A DNA stretch of 64,000 nt from positions 7,998,001-8,062,000 of the forward strand of contig NZ_CP114413.1 in the NCBI RefSeq assembly GCF_027270315.1, given 5' to 3'. The notes under the pieces are model-generated. The model saw only the letters and a program-made list of their open reading frames with translations. It searched no databases and had not been told where the DNA came from. Positions 50,842 to 61,706 of this stretch are shown here, in pieces. Numbering within the stretch: position 1 is the first letter of the stretch; each line of letters begins with the position of its first letter. A program made the translations under genes and the position numbers. Source of the DNA: Streptomyces cinnabarinus (GTDB lineage Bacteria; Actinomycetota; Actinomycetes; Streptomycetales; Streptomycetaceae).

Positions 50842-52685
50842 GCGCCCTGCTGTGGGCGCTCGTCGGGTTGCCGCTGACGGTGGGGACACTGCTGGTGATC
50901 GTCGGCCGCCCGGCGGACCGGTACGCCCCCGCTTTCGCGGTCGGTACGGCTGTTGCCGCGCTCGGCCTCGCCGTCGCGGTGGCGTTCGGGCACCCTCGGG
51001 TCGAGGCGCCGTTGCTGGAAGGGCTTCCCGCCGGGCTCGCGGTCGACGGGCTGTCGGGGTTCATGGCCGTGACCGTCACGGCGGTGACCGCGGTCGTCCT
51101 CCTGTTCAGCGTCGCGGACATCGCGGCGGATGAGGCACGTGCCCGCTTCTTCGGGCTGATGCTGCTGTTCGCCGGCGCGATGCTGACGACGGTCACCGCC
51201 GACACGCTGCCGGTCCTGCTGATGGCGTGGGAGGTGATGGGCGCCACCTCCTGGGCGCTGATCGGCTACTGGTGGCACGACCCCGAGCGCGGGGACGCCG
51301 CCACCACGGCCTTCCTCACCACCCGCGCCGCGGACCTCGGCCTCTATCTGGCCGCCGGGGCCGCGCTGGCGAGCGGGCAGGTCGGCTCCCTCGCCCTCGG
51401 CTCGCTCTCGGACGCGACCGGCGCGTGGTCGGCGGTCATCACGGTCGGCGTCATCGTGGCGGCCTTCGGAAAGTCGGCCCAACTCCCGTTCAGCTTCTGG
51501 TTGTCCCGGGCCATGCAGGGGCCGAGCCCGGTCTCCGCGCTGCTGCACTCGGCGACGATGGTGGTGGCCGGGGCGTATCTGCTGCTGCGGCTGGAGCCGC
51601 TGCTGGCGCGGTCCGGCTGGGGCGGGCCCTTGGTGGCGTGGACGGGTGCGGTCACGGCGGTGGTCCTCGGCCTGGTCGCCGTGGCGCAGACCGATCTCAA
51701 GCAGTTGCTTGCCGCCTCGACCTGTGCCCAGATCGGTTTCATGGTGCTCGCCGCCGGGGCCGGAGCGGTCACCGGTGGAACCCTGCAGCTCATCGCCCAT
51801 GCGGCCGCGAAGAGCCTGGCCTTCCTCGTCACCGGTGCGTGGCTGACGGCCCTCGGCACCAAGGCGCTGCCCACGCTGCGTGGCGCGGCCCGGCGGCACC
51901 GTACGGTCGGGATCACCTTCACCGTCGCAGCCCTGGCGCTGGCAGGGGTCCCGCCCTTGTCCCTGTGGGCGGCCAAGGACGTACTCCTCGCCGGCGCACT
52001 CGACGAGAGCGCGGCGCTGTACGTCGTCGGGCTGGCCGGCGCGGTGATCTCCGCCGTCTACAGCGTCAAGGCCCTCTGGTTCGTCTGGCGGCCTGCTGTC
52101 GTACCGGACGACACCGCGGAGCCACTGCCGTATGCGACCCGGCTGCCCCTCGTCACCCTGGCCGTCTCCTGCGCCGCTCTGACGGTCACGTGCTTCCCGC
52201 CCGTACGGGACGCGGTCGAGCGGGTGCTCGGCGGCGGACAACCAGCCCCGGAGGCCTGGGAGCTGGTTCTGTCCGGTGGGCTCGCGCTGGCCGTCTCCGC
52301 TTTCGTGTGGATGCGCGGACCCCAACTCCTCGCTCTCCCCGGCCGGATCGCCGCCTGGGCCGCAGACTGGCTGCGCCTGGAGAACGCGGCACGAGCCCTG
52401 CTCGCAGGCCCGGTCATGCGTCTCGCCGCTGCCCTGTCCGCCTTCGACGACCAGGTGCTGGACGGTGCCGTCGAGGGCGTGGCCCGCGGTTCGGTCCGGC
52501 TGGCGCAGTGGACCAACACTCATGTGGAGGGGCTCGTCGACGGTGCCGTGGAGCGGGTGGCGGGCGGCACCCGTGCGCTCGGTCGCTGGGCGCGTCGGCC
52601 GCAGACCGGGCAGTTGCACCAGTACCTCGCTCAGGCGGTCGCCGCCTTCACCGTCCTCGCCGTCGTCCTCGTCCTTGTGAGGTGA
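50838..52685 (+). CDS. nuoL: Complex I-like antiporter subunit L
   Basis: 615 residues of the MrpA/NuoL antiporter family. The TM5 Glu is kept in LLMAWEVMGATSWALIGYWW and the TM7 Lys in FGKSAQLPFSFWLSRAMQGPSPVSALLHSATMV. A long C-terminal region with repeated amphipathic segments (FDDQVLDGAVEGVARGSVRLAQWTNTHVEGLVDGAVERV) corresponds to the lateral helix. GTG 50838 overlaps the nuoK stop. It should translocate protons or sodium if driven. Confidence 0.95.
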   Translation: MSALLWALVGLPLTVGTLLVIVGRPADRYAPAFAVGTAVAALGLAVAVAFGHPRVEAPLLEGLPAGLAVDGLSGFMAVTVTAVTAVVLLFSVADIAADEARARFFGLMLLFAGAMLTTVTADTLPVLLMAWEVMGATSWALIGYWWHDPERGDAATTAFLTTRAADLGLYLAAGAALASGQVGSLALGSLSDATGAWSAVITVGVIVAAFGKSAQLPFSFWLSRAMQGPSPVSALLHSATMVVAGAYLLLRLEPLLARSGWGGPLVAWTGAVTAVVLGLVAVAQTDLKQLLAASTCAQIGFMVLAAGAGAVTGGTLQLIAHAAAKSLAFLVTGAWLTALGTKALPTLRGAARRHRTVGITFTVAALALAGVPPLSLWAAKDVLLAGALDESAALYVVGLAGAVISAVYSVKALWFVWRPAVVPDDTAEPLPYATRLPLVTLAVSCAALTVTCFPPVRDAVERVLGGGQPAPEAWELVLSGGLALAVSAFVWMRGPQLLALPGRIAAWAADWLRLENAARALLAGPVMRLAAALSAFDDQVLDGAVEGVARGSVRLAQWTNTHVEGLVDGAVERVAGGTRALGRWARRPQTGQLHQYLAQAVAAFTVLAVVLVLVR

Positions 52686-52690
52686 CCGTC

Positions 52691-54195
<1,505 letters not shown>

Positions 54196-54199
<4 letters not shown>

Positions 54200-55626
54200 A
54201 CGAGATGACCGGGATGAACGAGAATCCCCTCGACCTCCTGCCCGAGGTTCTGCTCGCCGCCTCGGCCGTACTCGGTCTGCTGCTCGGCGCGTGGCTGCCG
54301 CGCCGCCGCCAGTGGCTGACCGGAGCCCTGGCAGGCGCGGCCTGCGTCGTGGGGATCGTGGCCGCCGCGACGGCCGCGACCAAGCCGGTGGAGACGGCAT
54401 TCGGCGAGTCCTTCGCCCTGGACACGCTCACGGCCACCAGCAGGATCGTCATCCTCGGCGCCACGCTGCTGGTCCTCGCGCTCGCCATGCCACGCCTGTA
54501 CGCCGACCCGCGCGAGACGGAGTTCTACGTCCTGCTCCAGCTCGCCTCGGCAGGCGCCCTGACGCTGGCCGGAGCCCAGGATCTGCTCCTTCTTGCCGCC
54601 GGCTACCTGCTGGCCAGCGTGCCCGCCTACGCGCTCGCCGGGTTCCGCAAGGACGGTCCCGGCACCGAGGCGGCGCTGAAGTTCTACGTCGTAGGTGCCT
54701 TCCTCGGCGTCGTGATGCTCGCCGGCGTCACCATCCTCCTCGCCGCCGGGCGAGTCACGGTGTATCCGATGCTGGGCACCGGACTCGCCGAGGCCGCGCC
54801 CGGACTCGTGGCGGTCGGTACGCTCGCCCTGCTCGCCGGTCTCCTGTTCAAGGCCGGAGCCGTGCCCAGCCACTTCTGGGTGCCGGACGCCGTCCAGGGC
54901 AGTTCTGCGCCTGTTGCCGCCTTCCTCACCACGATCCCCAAGATCGGCGCCCTGGCGGCGGTCTATCGGCTCGCCGCAGTGCCGCTCGCGGACGCCGACC
55001 TGCCATGGGCCGACCTGGTGGCCTTGCTCTCGGTGGCGTCGATGACGCTGGGGAACCTGGCCGCGTTCTTCCAGCAGGACGTCAAACGACTGCTCGCGTA
55101 CTCCACCATCAGCCAGGTCGGCTATCTCCTGCTCCCGGTGGCCGTCGCCGGACGCACCGACCTCGATCAGGAAGCGCTGCTGTACTACCTGGCCGGGTAC
55201 GCGCTGACCAACCTCGGCGCCTTCGCCGTCGTCTGCGCACTTCCCCGAGCGCACACCATCGACGACTACCGGGGTCTGGCACGGACGCACCCGGCACTGC
55301 TGGCCTCGCTCGTCGTCTGTCTGCTGGGACTGGTGGGCACGCCCCCGACCGCTGTCTTCCTCGGCAAGCTGGAAACCTTCAGCGCGGCCTTCGATGGCGG
55401 CTACGCATGGCTGGCGGTCGTCGCGGCCGCCAACACCGCTGCTTCGCTCTTCTATTACCTGCGCTGGATCGCGTCGGCGTTTCTCGCACGCGGACCCGTG
55501 GGTGATCCGGGTGCGACGTCAGGATCAGCTGCCGTCGTCGCCTACGGGGCGGCCACCGGATCCGTCGTCCTCGGGCTGCTCGGCGGGACCGTCCTGGACG
55601 TGCTGGGCGGACCGCTCGCACCTTGA
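54196..55626 (+). CDS. nuoN: Complex I-like antiporter subunit N
   Basis: 476 residues, 14 helices. The TM7 Lys is present (LLFKAGAVPSHFWVPDAVQGSSAPVAAFLTTIPKIGAL). The region that normally carries the TM5 Glu (FxGxEL.SL..Y) reads LLAAGYLLASVPAYALAGF, so that Glu appears to be replaced by Tyr. ATG 54196 overlaps the nuoM stop. It is the last gene of the cluster; no soluble-arm subunits follow. Confidence 0.94.
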
Positions 55627-55675
55627 ACAAGGGGTTCATCAAGAGCACCGATGCGTACGGGGCGGCAGCGGACGG

Positions 55676-56575
55676 TCAGACGGCCATCATGACGAGCATG
55701 GCGCACATCGTGCCGCCCATGCCGATGTGGGCCGTCAGGGCCGCGTCCGGCGATGTACCCGGCGGACGGCGGCGGCTTCGGCTGCCCGTTGCCGCGCCCG
55801 TCCGGCGCCTGGTACCTCCGGACCGGGCCCTGTCCCAGACGGAGATGGCCAGGGACGCAGCAAGGACCACTATCGCGTCGGGCAGGGCGAGAAGCCACCG
55901 GGCCCAACTGTTCCGCCCGGCACCGCGACCGGCACCCGCCCGCCGGCCGGTACCGCGGACCCGCGCCCACACGGACGCGACGATCGAGAGCAGAAAATAC
56001 CCAGCGAGTGCGACCAGGACGATGCGCCACACAGAAGCCGCGCCTCCCGCCGCGGCGCTGTGGGTGGCGCCGGCGGTCATGTCGTGTCCGGTCATCCCCG
56101 AGGCATGGTCCATCCCGGTCATGCCCGCCGCCTCCGTGGCGTTGGTCGTCCCGGCCGATCCATGCCCGTGTCCGTGACTCATGCCGGCCATGGAGTGCTC
56201 GCCCAGTGCGAGGACCGGCGCGGAATCGGTACCCGGCATGGCGAGCGTCATGATCACCATGGCGGCACTGCCGATGATGTGGTGTGCCCAGCGGCGGCCG
56301 TGGCGCCAGCCGTGCAGTCGAGCCTGGCGTGCGGAGAGGGCCGCGCCGCCCAGGCCGACGGTGGCGAACGCGGCCACCCACCACCCGCTGTGGTCCCCGA
56401 AGCCGGCCGCGGTCGCAGGCAGGAACATCGCGGCCATGCCGGTGCCCATGACGAGGTCGCCTCCGGCCGTGAACCGCACCTCTGTGCTGTCGGCCGCGGC
56501 CAGCCGGGCCGCGCTCACGACGGCCACGAGTGCGGCGACCGCCGCCAGCGTCCAGTTCAGAGCTGGGCTTCCCAT
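55676..56575 (-). CDS. DUF5134-type membrane protein with Met/His-rich loop
   Basis: 299 residues. About six helices flank a loop unusually rich in Met and His (EHSMAGMSHGHGHGS, then GMTGMDHASGMTGHDM). The membrane pattern and HHIIGSAAMVIMTLAMPG match DUF5134 proteins of actinobacteria. The loop looks suited to binding Cu(I)/Cu(II), as in CopB/PcoA-like Met motifs. ATG 56575 (MGSPALNWTL) is the natural start. It converges with the end of the nuo-like cluster and probably belongs to the same copper-related set. Confidence 0.88.
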   Translation of the reverse strand: MGSPALNWTLAAVAALVAVVSAARLAAADSTEVRFTAGGDLVMGTGMAAMFLPATAAGFGDHSGWWVAAFATVGLGGAALSARQARLHGWRHGRRWAHHIIGSAAMVIMTLAMPGTDSAPVLALGEHSMAGMSHGHGHGSAGTTNATEAAGMTGMDHASGMTGHDMTAGATHSAAAGGAASVWRIVLVALAGYFLLSIVASVWARVRGTGRRAGAGRGAGRNSWARWLLALPDAIVVLAASLAISVWDRARSGGTRRRTGAATGSRSRRRPPGTSPDAALTAHIGMGGTMCAMLVMMAV

Positions 56576-56722
56576 TGCTGCCTCCGCATCGACCGCTGTC
56601 GCAAGCGCCGTGTTCGCGGTGCGCCGACCCGTGCCGTCCGCCGGCTGTTGGCTACGGATGCCCTTAGTACGTAGTGGTGCCAAGAGGCGTTCAGCGGGCG
56701 GGAGTTCTCTGCCCGGCGAAGG

Positions 56723-57310
56723 TCAGTGCCGGGGTGGGCGTACGCCGGTCAGGGTGAGGGTGACCAGGCGTCGCACGGCGGCTTTGGACGGCAAGGTGCG
56801 TGCTGCCATCAGGGCGTTGAGGCAGTAGTGGGTGAGTTCGGCGGGCGGCATGTCGTCCCGGACGTCGCCGGCCTGTGCTGCGTCGGTCAGCAGTTCCTGG
56901 ACCATGTGGTGAAGGTGCTGGTGTGCATGGGCAAGGTGGTTGCCGCTGTCCCGGTGCAGGAACGCGCCGAGGTCCGTGTCGTGGTGGCCGTGGGATTCGT
57001 GAGTGATGAGGGCGTACGTCTCCAACACGGCTTCCAACCGCGCGCTCGCCCCCTCCGTCCGGTCCCGCACCTCCGCCAGTCGGGCGAGATGGCCGGCGAT
57101 CTCCCGGGCGTGCCAGGCGTTCAGGATCGCTTCGACGTCCGGGAAGTACTTGTACAAGGTGGCCCGCCCGATGCCGGCCTGCTCCGCGATCTGAGACATC
57201 GTCACCGACAGCGGTCCGTTCTCGGCCGCCAGGGCGGCGGTGCTGTCCAGGATGGCGTCGCGCACTTCGCGGCGGTGCGCCTCGATCGTCTCGTTCCACA
57301 GCTTCGGCAC
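56723..57310 (-). CDS. TetR-family regulator
   Basis: 195 residues from GTG 57310 (PKLWNETIEAHRREVRD). The helix-turn-helix is AILDSTAALAAENGPLSVTMSQIAEQAGIGRATLYKYFPD. The C-terminal domain includes a His-rich stretch (HESHGHHDTDLGAFLHRDSGNHLAHAHQHLHHM) that could bind a metal. It diverges from the small membrane protein gene and likely controls it. The His-rich sensor suggests a metal ligand in keeping with the neighbourhood; this is inference. Confidence 0.9.
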   Translation of the reverse strand: MPKLWNETIEAHRREVRDAILDSTAALAAENGPLSVTMSQIAEQAGIGRATLYKYFPDVEAILNAWHAREIAGHLARLAEVRDRTEGASARLEAVLETYALITHESHGHHDTDLGAFLHRDSGNHLAHAHQHLHHMVQELLTDAAQAGDVRDDMPPAELTHYCLNALMAARTLPSKAAVRRLVTLTLTGVRPPRH

Positions 57311-57350
57311 GCAGAAAGCGTACGTGACGCCGATGCATGAACATGATGGT

Positions 57351-57377
57351 TTGACAGTGACAAAGTGTATCGATAAA
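57351..57377 (+). promoter_or_regulatory. Candidate promoter of the TetR-divergent operon
   Basis: TTGACA (57351-57356) is followed 15 bases later by GATAAA (57372-57377), and TATCGATA overlaps the -10 region as a short palindrome. It is AT-rich and lies between divergent genes, so TetR control here is likely. Confidence 0.45.
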
Positions 57378-57435
57378 GCTGGAGTCGTTCGACCTGTAGG
57401 CCGCTCAGGCGTGTGCGAGACAAGGAGGATCACTC

Positions 57436-57650
57436 ATGGCGGATCCGTCCCAGGAGCTGGGCGCTCGGGAAAGCACCGATGGGCCCCCCGGCCGGAGCCC
57501 GGCTGCCCCTGGTATGCCGCGATGGGTGAGGATGTCCGCGCTGGTCGCGGTGGTCTTCGTCCTTCTTCTGGTGCTCGTGCTGCTGGTCAAGGGGGGTGAC
57601 CACGGCCCAGGCCGGCACTTTGGTGGCCAGGCTCCACTGGCCTCGGATGA
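57436..57650 (+). CDS. Small single-pass membrane protein, 3' end probably frameshifted
   Basis: A strong RBS (AAGGAGGA) precedes ATG 57436. Residues 1-60 read as a Pro-rich cytoplasmic start, RWVRMSALVAVVFVLLLVLVLLV membrane helix and GGDHGPGRH, familiar from short Streptomyces proteins that precede DUF2269-like genes. The uninterrupted frame then runs on through the next gene without a sensible sequence. A one-base shift near 57610-57640 gives a stop TGA at 57648-57650 that overlaps the next ATG (ATGA). The end given here assumes that shift. Confidence 0.5.
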
Positions 57651-58153
57651 CGATGCCGCCCCGGCTGCGCAAGCTTGCCCTCATTGCGCATGTCACGTCC
57701 TCGGTCGGCTGGTTCGGTGCGGTCCTCACCTTTCTCGCGCTCGGGGTGATCGGTATGACCAGCCCGGATGCCGCTGTGGTACGCGGTGTCTACCTCGTGA
57801 TGGAGCCGGCTGCCGGGTACGCCCTCGCTCCCCTGGCCTTCGCCTCGCTGCTCACTGGTGTCATCCAGTCCTTGGGTACGACCTGGGGTCTTCTGCGCCA
57901 CTACTGGGTCCTGTTCAAGCTCCTGATCAACGCTGTCGCCACCGGGGTGCTGTTGATCTACCTGGGCACGTTCAGGTCCATGGCTCACCTGGCCGCAGAC
58001 CCGGCGGCCGAGCTCTCCTCGGTGCGCAACTTCTCGCCCGTGCTCCATTCGGTGCTCGCGCTGGCGGTTCTGCTGTTGGCCATGATCCTGGCGGTGTACA
58101 AGCCACGGGGCGTCACCCCGTACGGGCAGCGCAAGCAGCGGGCCCAGCGGTGA
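57647..58153 (+). CDS. Four-helix membrane protein (DUF2269/CopD-like)
   Basis: 168 residues. It has four hydrophobic helices with LALIAHVTSSVGWFGAVLTFLALGVIG, LLTGVIQSLGTTWGLLRHYWVLFKLLI and a conserved His in the first and second helices, features of DUF2269/CopD-like integral proteins. ATG 57647 or ATG 57653 is the probable start. It is likely co-translated with the small membrane protein upstream. A role in copper or heme handling is possible. Confidence 0.82.
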   Translation: MTMPPRLRKLALIAHVTSSVGWFGAVLTFLALGVIGMTSPDAAVVRGVYLVMEPAAGYALAPLAFASLLTGVIQSLGTTWGLLRHYWVLFKLLINAVATGVLLIYLGTFRSMAHLAADPAAELSSVRNFSPVLHSVLALAVLLLAMILAVYKPRGVTPYGQRKQRAQR

Positions 58154-58246
58154 CCCGCGCCTTTCCGCGACACCGATCGGCATACTCGCGCACGTGGGGC
58201 ACCGTGAGCGGATGGACAGTTGATCCCAGAGCTTGCACGCGGCCCT

Positions 58247-59517
58247 TTATGCGGCCTTGGCCAGGGTGGACCAATCCGTGCTGGGCGCGGGCCGGACGGG
58301 GGCCGAAGGGGCGGTCAAGGCCCGTTCTCCGTCGTGGCGCGGCCAGAGGAGGAGGGCGGCGAGCGCTCCCGCCCCGGCAAGGACCGCGAGGACGGACCAG
58401 GCGAGGGTGAAGCCGGCGTTCGTGCCGAGCCATCCCGCGACGGGATAGGTGATCAGCCAGGCCAGGTGCGACAGAGAGAACTGGGCCGCGAATGCCTCGG
58501 GAATCGCGTTGCGTCCCACGGAGGCGCGCAGGACCTTGCCTGTCGGTGTGATGACGAGCGCCATGGCGATGCCGATCACGGTCCAGATGATCGCCGTACC
58601 GGTCCAAGTGAGGCTGGCCGCGATGAGCGTCACCGCGGCGGTCGTGCAGCCGACGAGGACTCCGGCGCCGGTCATCATGACGGTCCGGGCAGGGATCCGG
58701 TCGAGAACGCGGGGCAGTACAGGGCCGCCAGAAGGGTTCCGGTGCCGGAGGCGGCGAGCATCCGGGCGACGCCCGACTGCGAGCCGCCGAGTTCGTCACC
58801 GACGTGGTTGGCGGTGTTGACGACGACGATCGACCCTGCTGCCGCGACCACGAGATTGAGCGCCATGATGCCGCGCAGTCGCGGAGTCCTGAGGAAGGTG
58901 CCGATGCCGGCTGCCGCCCTGCCCCATGCCTTGGTGTGGGTACTGGGGCGGGCGTCGGGGATGCGTGTCGACAGGACGAGCAGGCCGGAGATGAGGAATC
59001 CGGCGGAGGTGCCCAGGAACAGCCAGTTGAAGCTCATGAACGTCAGGGCGACGGCTGCCGGCACGGGGCTGAGCAGACTCTCCATGGTGTAGGCGACCTG
59101 GGAGGCGGACGGGGCACGCGTGCAGTCGGACTCGTCGGTGACGATGTCGGGGATGACGGCCTGGAACGTCGGGGTGAACGCCGCCGAGGCGGCTTGGAGC
59201 AGGCCGATCAGCACGTAGATGTGCCAGACCTCGGTGACCAGTGGCAGGGCCAGGACCACCACACCGCGGACCGCGTCGAGGAGGAACAGGAAAGTTCTCC
59301 TGGGGAGCCGGTCGACGTACGCGGCGGCCAGCGGGGCTATGACCACGTACATGACCATCTTGATGGTCAGGGCGGTCCCGAGGACCAGGCCGGCGCGCGG
59401 ACCGGCGAGGTCGTAGGCGAGCAGCCCGAGGGCCACGGTGGTCAGCCCGGTCCCGAACAGGGCGATGACCTGGGCGCTGAACAGGCGGCGGTAGTCACGG
59501 ATGGCGAACAGACGCAT
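58247..59517 (-). pseudogene. MFS transporter interrupted by a frameshift
   Basis: From ATG 59517 (RBS GGAAGGA) the frame encodes MRLFAIRDYRRLFSAQVIALFGTGLTTVALGLLAYDLAG and eight or so helices. It is derailed near 58725 after GTLLAALY, stopping at 58675. The sequence resumes in another frame (VLPRVLDRIPARTVMMTG) and continues with the last four helices to 58247. One missing base in GCGGCCCTGTACTGCC explains it. The joined protein would have about 423 residues, normal for a drug-efflux MFS pump. It is a genuine pseudogene or a sequencing error. Confidence 0.85.
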
Positions 59518-59581
59518 GGCGGGGTCCTTCCGTATCCATGCGGCGGGGCACGGTCCCGCTGAGGGATGAGCGTTCGTACGG

Positions 59582-60058
59582 TCAGTGGTGTGCGTGGTGG
59601 TGGCAGCTGTGCCCGGGCGCGACGTGGGCTGCCGCGCCCGAGCGAGGGGTGGTCCCGGTGGTCCGCACCGTGAACTCGGCTGTCCGGACAACGCCGTTGT
59701 GTTGGAAGTCCAGGTACAGGCGGTAGGTGCCCACCGAGGGCGCGACCGCCATGAAGGCGATCTCGGGTCCCGCTGCGGTGGTGCCGTTGCCGGGTTCACC
59801 CTCCGGGTGGACGTGGAGGTAGCCCAGGTCACCGACTCGCAGTGCCACCAGGTGCCCGTATGCGGCCAGGTAGGGCTCCAGGTCGGTGACAGGGCGGCCG
59901 TTCCGGCTGACAGTGAGCGTCAGTTCGCTTGCCTCGCCGGGCACGAGGCCGCCGACGAGCGTGACGGTGTACTCGCCGATCTGTGTGACCCCGGAGGCAT
60001 CAGGGAGAGGCCGCGGGTCGTAGGGTCCGGCCACCGCGACGTCGATCCCCAGTGTCAT
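59582..60058 (-). CDS. YtkA-like copper-associated protein, N-terminally short
   Basis: 158 residues. The core EYTVTLVGGLVPGEASELTLTVSRNGRPVTDLEPYLAAYGHLVALR and YLHVHPEGEPGNG, followed by TYRLYLDFQHNGVVRTAEFTV, is a YtkA-type beta-sandwich. It ends in a His tail (APGHSCHHHAHH). Relatives as I know them are about 200-300 residues with a signal peptide. Here the protein begins directly at the domain, preceded by RBS AAGGGG, so it may be cytoplasmic. The paired CsoR-type operator lies upstream. Confidence 0.82.
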   Translation of the reverse strand: MTLGIDVAVAGPYDPRPLPDASGVTQIGEYTVTLVGGLVPGEASELTLTVSRNGRPVTDLEPYLAAYGHLVALRVGDLGYLHVHPEGEPGNGTTAAGPEIAFMAVAPSVGTYRLYLDFQHNGVVRTAEFTVRTTGTTPRSGAAAHVAPGHSCHHHAHH

Positions 60059-60101
60059 GGTCCCCTTGTGCCCGGCCGGGTGGATGTCGGCGAATGGATA
60101 G

Positions 60102-60118
60102 ATACCCCCTAGGGGTAC
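60102..60118. promoter_or_regulatory. CsoR-type operator, proximal to the YtkA-like gene
   Basis: ATACCCCCTAGGGGTAC is a 7+3+7 near-perfect palindrome, 44 bases before the start of the minus-strand YtkA-like gene. It matches 43448-43464. Confidence 0.7.
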
Positions 60119-60136
60119 CTTGCAACGACTTCATCT

Positions 60137-60153
60137 ATACCCCCCACCCGTAT
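60137..60153. promoter_or_regulatory. CsoR-type operator, distal site
   Basis: ATACCCCCCACCCGTAT differs from the site at 43412 by one base. It lies 35 bases from the proximal site, the same geometry as at the DHA2 pump gene. Confidence 0.6.
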
Positions 60154-60235
60154 CTCTCGCAAGGGTTGATCTCCGGCCCGGAGATGGGGAGTGGGTCACA
60201 AGTCCGCTGAGTCCCCATTCCCAACGCCCGCTTCT

Positions 60236-60253
60236 GGTGGGGGTGTTGTCACC
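60236..60253 (+). repeat. Intergenic repeat, copy B
   Basis: GGTGGGGGTGTTGTCACC is identical to copy A at 41858-41875, and the following 30 bases are about 75-80% similar. It lies 115 bases before the subtilase start. Confidence 0.6.
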
Positions 60254-60367
60254 CACAGGACGGACACGCGCCTCCCCGGCCGGGAGGGCGCAGCGTGGAC
60301 CGGGGTACTGAGTTGCGAGCCTGTGCACGCGGTGTGACCGTGGGAAGTACTGAAAGCGGGCAATCCA

Positions 60368-61648
60368 ATGGCGAACGGACCTATGAACAGGCGCGCGTTC
60401 ACCGGTCGATATGTCATCGTCCTGGACCGCGGCGAGCAGGAAAGCGGGCTGCACGCACTGCGTTCCACGGCCGGTATCGGATCCGTCGAACGAGTCCGGG
60501 AAGCCGACGCCGCGAACGTCGCCGAACTCCTTGAACGCCCCGACGTATCGGTGCACTTCGAGGCGCTCGGCGTCGTCGTCGCCGAGGTTCGGCCCGATCA
60601 ACGCCATGCGCTGGTGACGACGGCCGTGAGGGAGCCCTCGATCGTGGCGGCCGAGCCTGAGTGCATGGTGTACCCCATGCCGGTCACCGCCCCGCGACAG
60701 GCTCCGGCCGAGTTCTTCCCGGCCTACCGCGGCGAGGGGGACGTGGTCCAGCGGGACACCATGGCTCACCTCGCCGCCGCCCAGGGCCCGGCCTGGGACG
60801 AGGAGGCGTGGACCTGGGGACTGCAGGCGATCCGGGTCAACCTGTCCGGCCTGACCGGGCGCGACGTGAGCATCGCGGTCCTCGACACCGGTGTGGACAC
60901 CGATCACCCGGATCTGGCCGGACGCATCGAGGCGACGGCCTCCTTCGTGCCCCAACAGACGGTGGAGGACGGCAATGGCCACGGCACTGCTTGCATCGGC
61001 ATTGCCGCCGGCCCCGCCAGTCCTCGGCAGGGCCCCCGCTACGGCGTGGCCTCGGAGGCGCGGATCCTCGTGGCGAAGGTGCTCAGCGACTCGGGCAAGG
61101 GTGCCGACGGCCAGATCCTCGCGGGCATGGAGTGGGCCATGGCCCGCGGCGCGCGTGTGATCTCCCTGTCCCTCGGCGGCCTGGTTCAGCCGGGTCAACT
61201 CTTCCCGCAGGCGTACGAGTCGGTGGCCCGGCGGGCAGCCGAGAGCGGGGCGGTGGTCGTCGCCGCCGCCGGGGACTACAGCGACCGTCCCTTGCACATC
61301 GCACCTGTCAGCCGACCGGCCAACTGCCCCGCCGTCCTCGCGGTGGCCGCTCTCGACGCGTCGCTGTCGCCGGCGTTCTACTCCAACGCCGGCATCAACG
61401 GCGACGGCGGTGAGATCAATATCGCCGCGCCGGGCAGAGACGTGCGCTCGGCCGCCCCCAACGGCGGATACCAGGTGCTCAGCGGCACCAGCATGGCCGC
61501 GCCGCATGCCGCGGGCGTCGTCGTCCTGCTCGCCCAGCAGTACCCCGACGCCTCCGCGGCCGGACTCAAGGCCAGGCTGGAGGCGGGTGCGTGGCCGCTC
61601 CCGCACCTCGTCACGGACGTGGGCCCGGGTCTGCTTCAGGCCCCGTGA
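60368..61648 (+). CDS. S8 subtilisin-like protease without signal peptide
   Basis: 426 residues. The catalytic Asp lies in SIAVLDTGVDTDHPDL, His in GNGHGTACIGIA and Ser in LSGTSMAAPHAAGVVVL. The oxyanion-hole position, normally Asn in AAAGNxG, appears as Asp (VVAAAGDYSDRP). The N-terminal 130 residues are I9-like (YVIVLDRGEQESGLHALRST) and may be a propeptide or fused domain. There is no signal peptide, so the enzyme is probably intracellular, perhaps processing a peptide. ATG 60368 or 60383 can be the start; no clear RBS. Confidence 0.88.
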   Translation: MANGPMNRRAFTGRYVIVLDRGEQESGLHALRSTAGIGSVERVREADAANVAELLERPDVSVHFEALGVVVAEVRPDQRHALVTTAVREPSIVAAEPECMVYPMPVTAPRQAPAEFFPAYRGEGDVVQRDTMAHLAAAQGPAWDEEAWTWGLQAIRVNLSGLTGRDVSIAVLDTGVDTDHPDLAGRIEATASFVPQQTVEDGNGHGTACIGIAAGPASPRQGPRYGVASEARILVAKVLSDSGKGADGQILAGMEWAMARGARVISLSLGGLVQPGQLFPQAYESVARRAAESGAVVVAAAGDYSDRPLHIAPVSRPANCPAVLAVAALDASLSPAFYSNAGINGDGGEINIAAPGRDVRSAAPNGGYQVLSGTSMAAPHAAGVVVLLAQQYPDASAAGLKARLEAGAWPLPHLVTDVGPGLLQAP

Positions 61649-61694
61649 ACGAGTCCTGGCCGACATGAGCCGGGGGCATCGCCGACCCCATGGC

Positions 61695-61700
61695 TAGCAT
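61695..61700 (+). promoter_or_regulatory. -10 box of the aminotransferase gene
   Basis: TAGCAT ends six bases before ATG 61707 with no RBS, again a leaderless arrangement. Confidence 0.45.
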
Positions 61701-61706
61701 CCGGCC

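Larger units (their letters stand above)
60059..60367. other. 309-base divergent intergenic region
   Basis: No gene is seen here. It holds the two CsoR-type sites (60102-60153), then a second copy of the GGTGGGGGTGTTGTCACC repeat (60236-60253), followed by a Cys-less, GC-rich stretch with a short CCCCGGCCGGG hairpin. Promoters for the YtkA-like gene and the subtilase should lie in it. Confidence 0.6.

Noticed and set aside
50685..52619. Minus-strand open frame of 644 codons over nuoL
   Set aside because: NuoL is unmistakable on the plus strand; the antisense product is a Gln/Arg/Gly-rich shadow.
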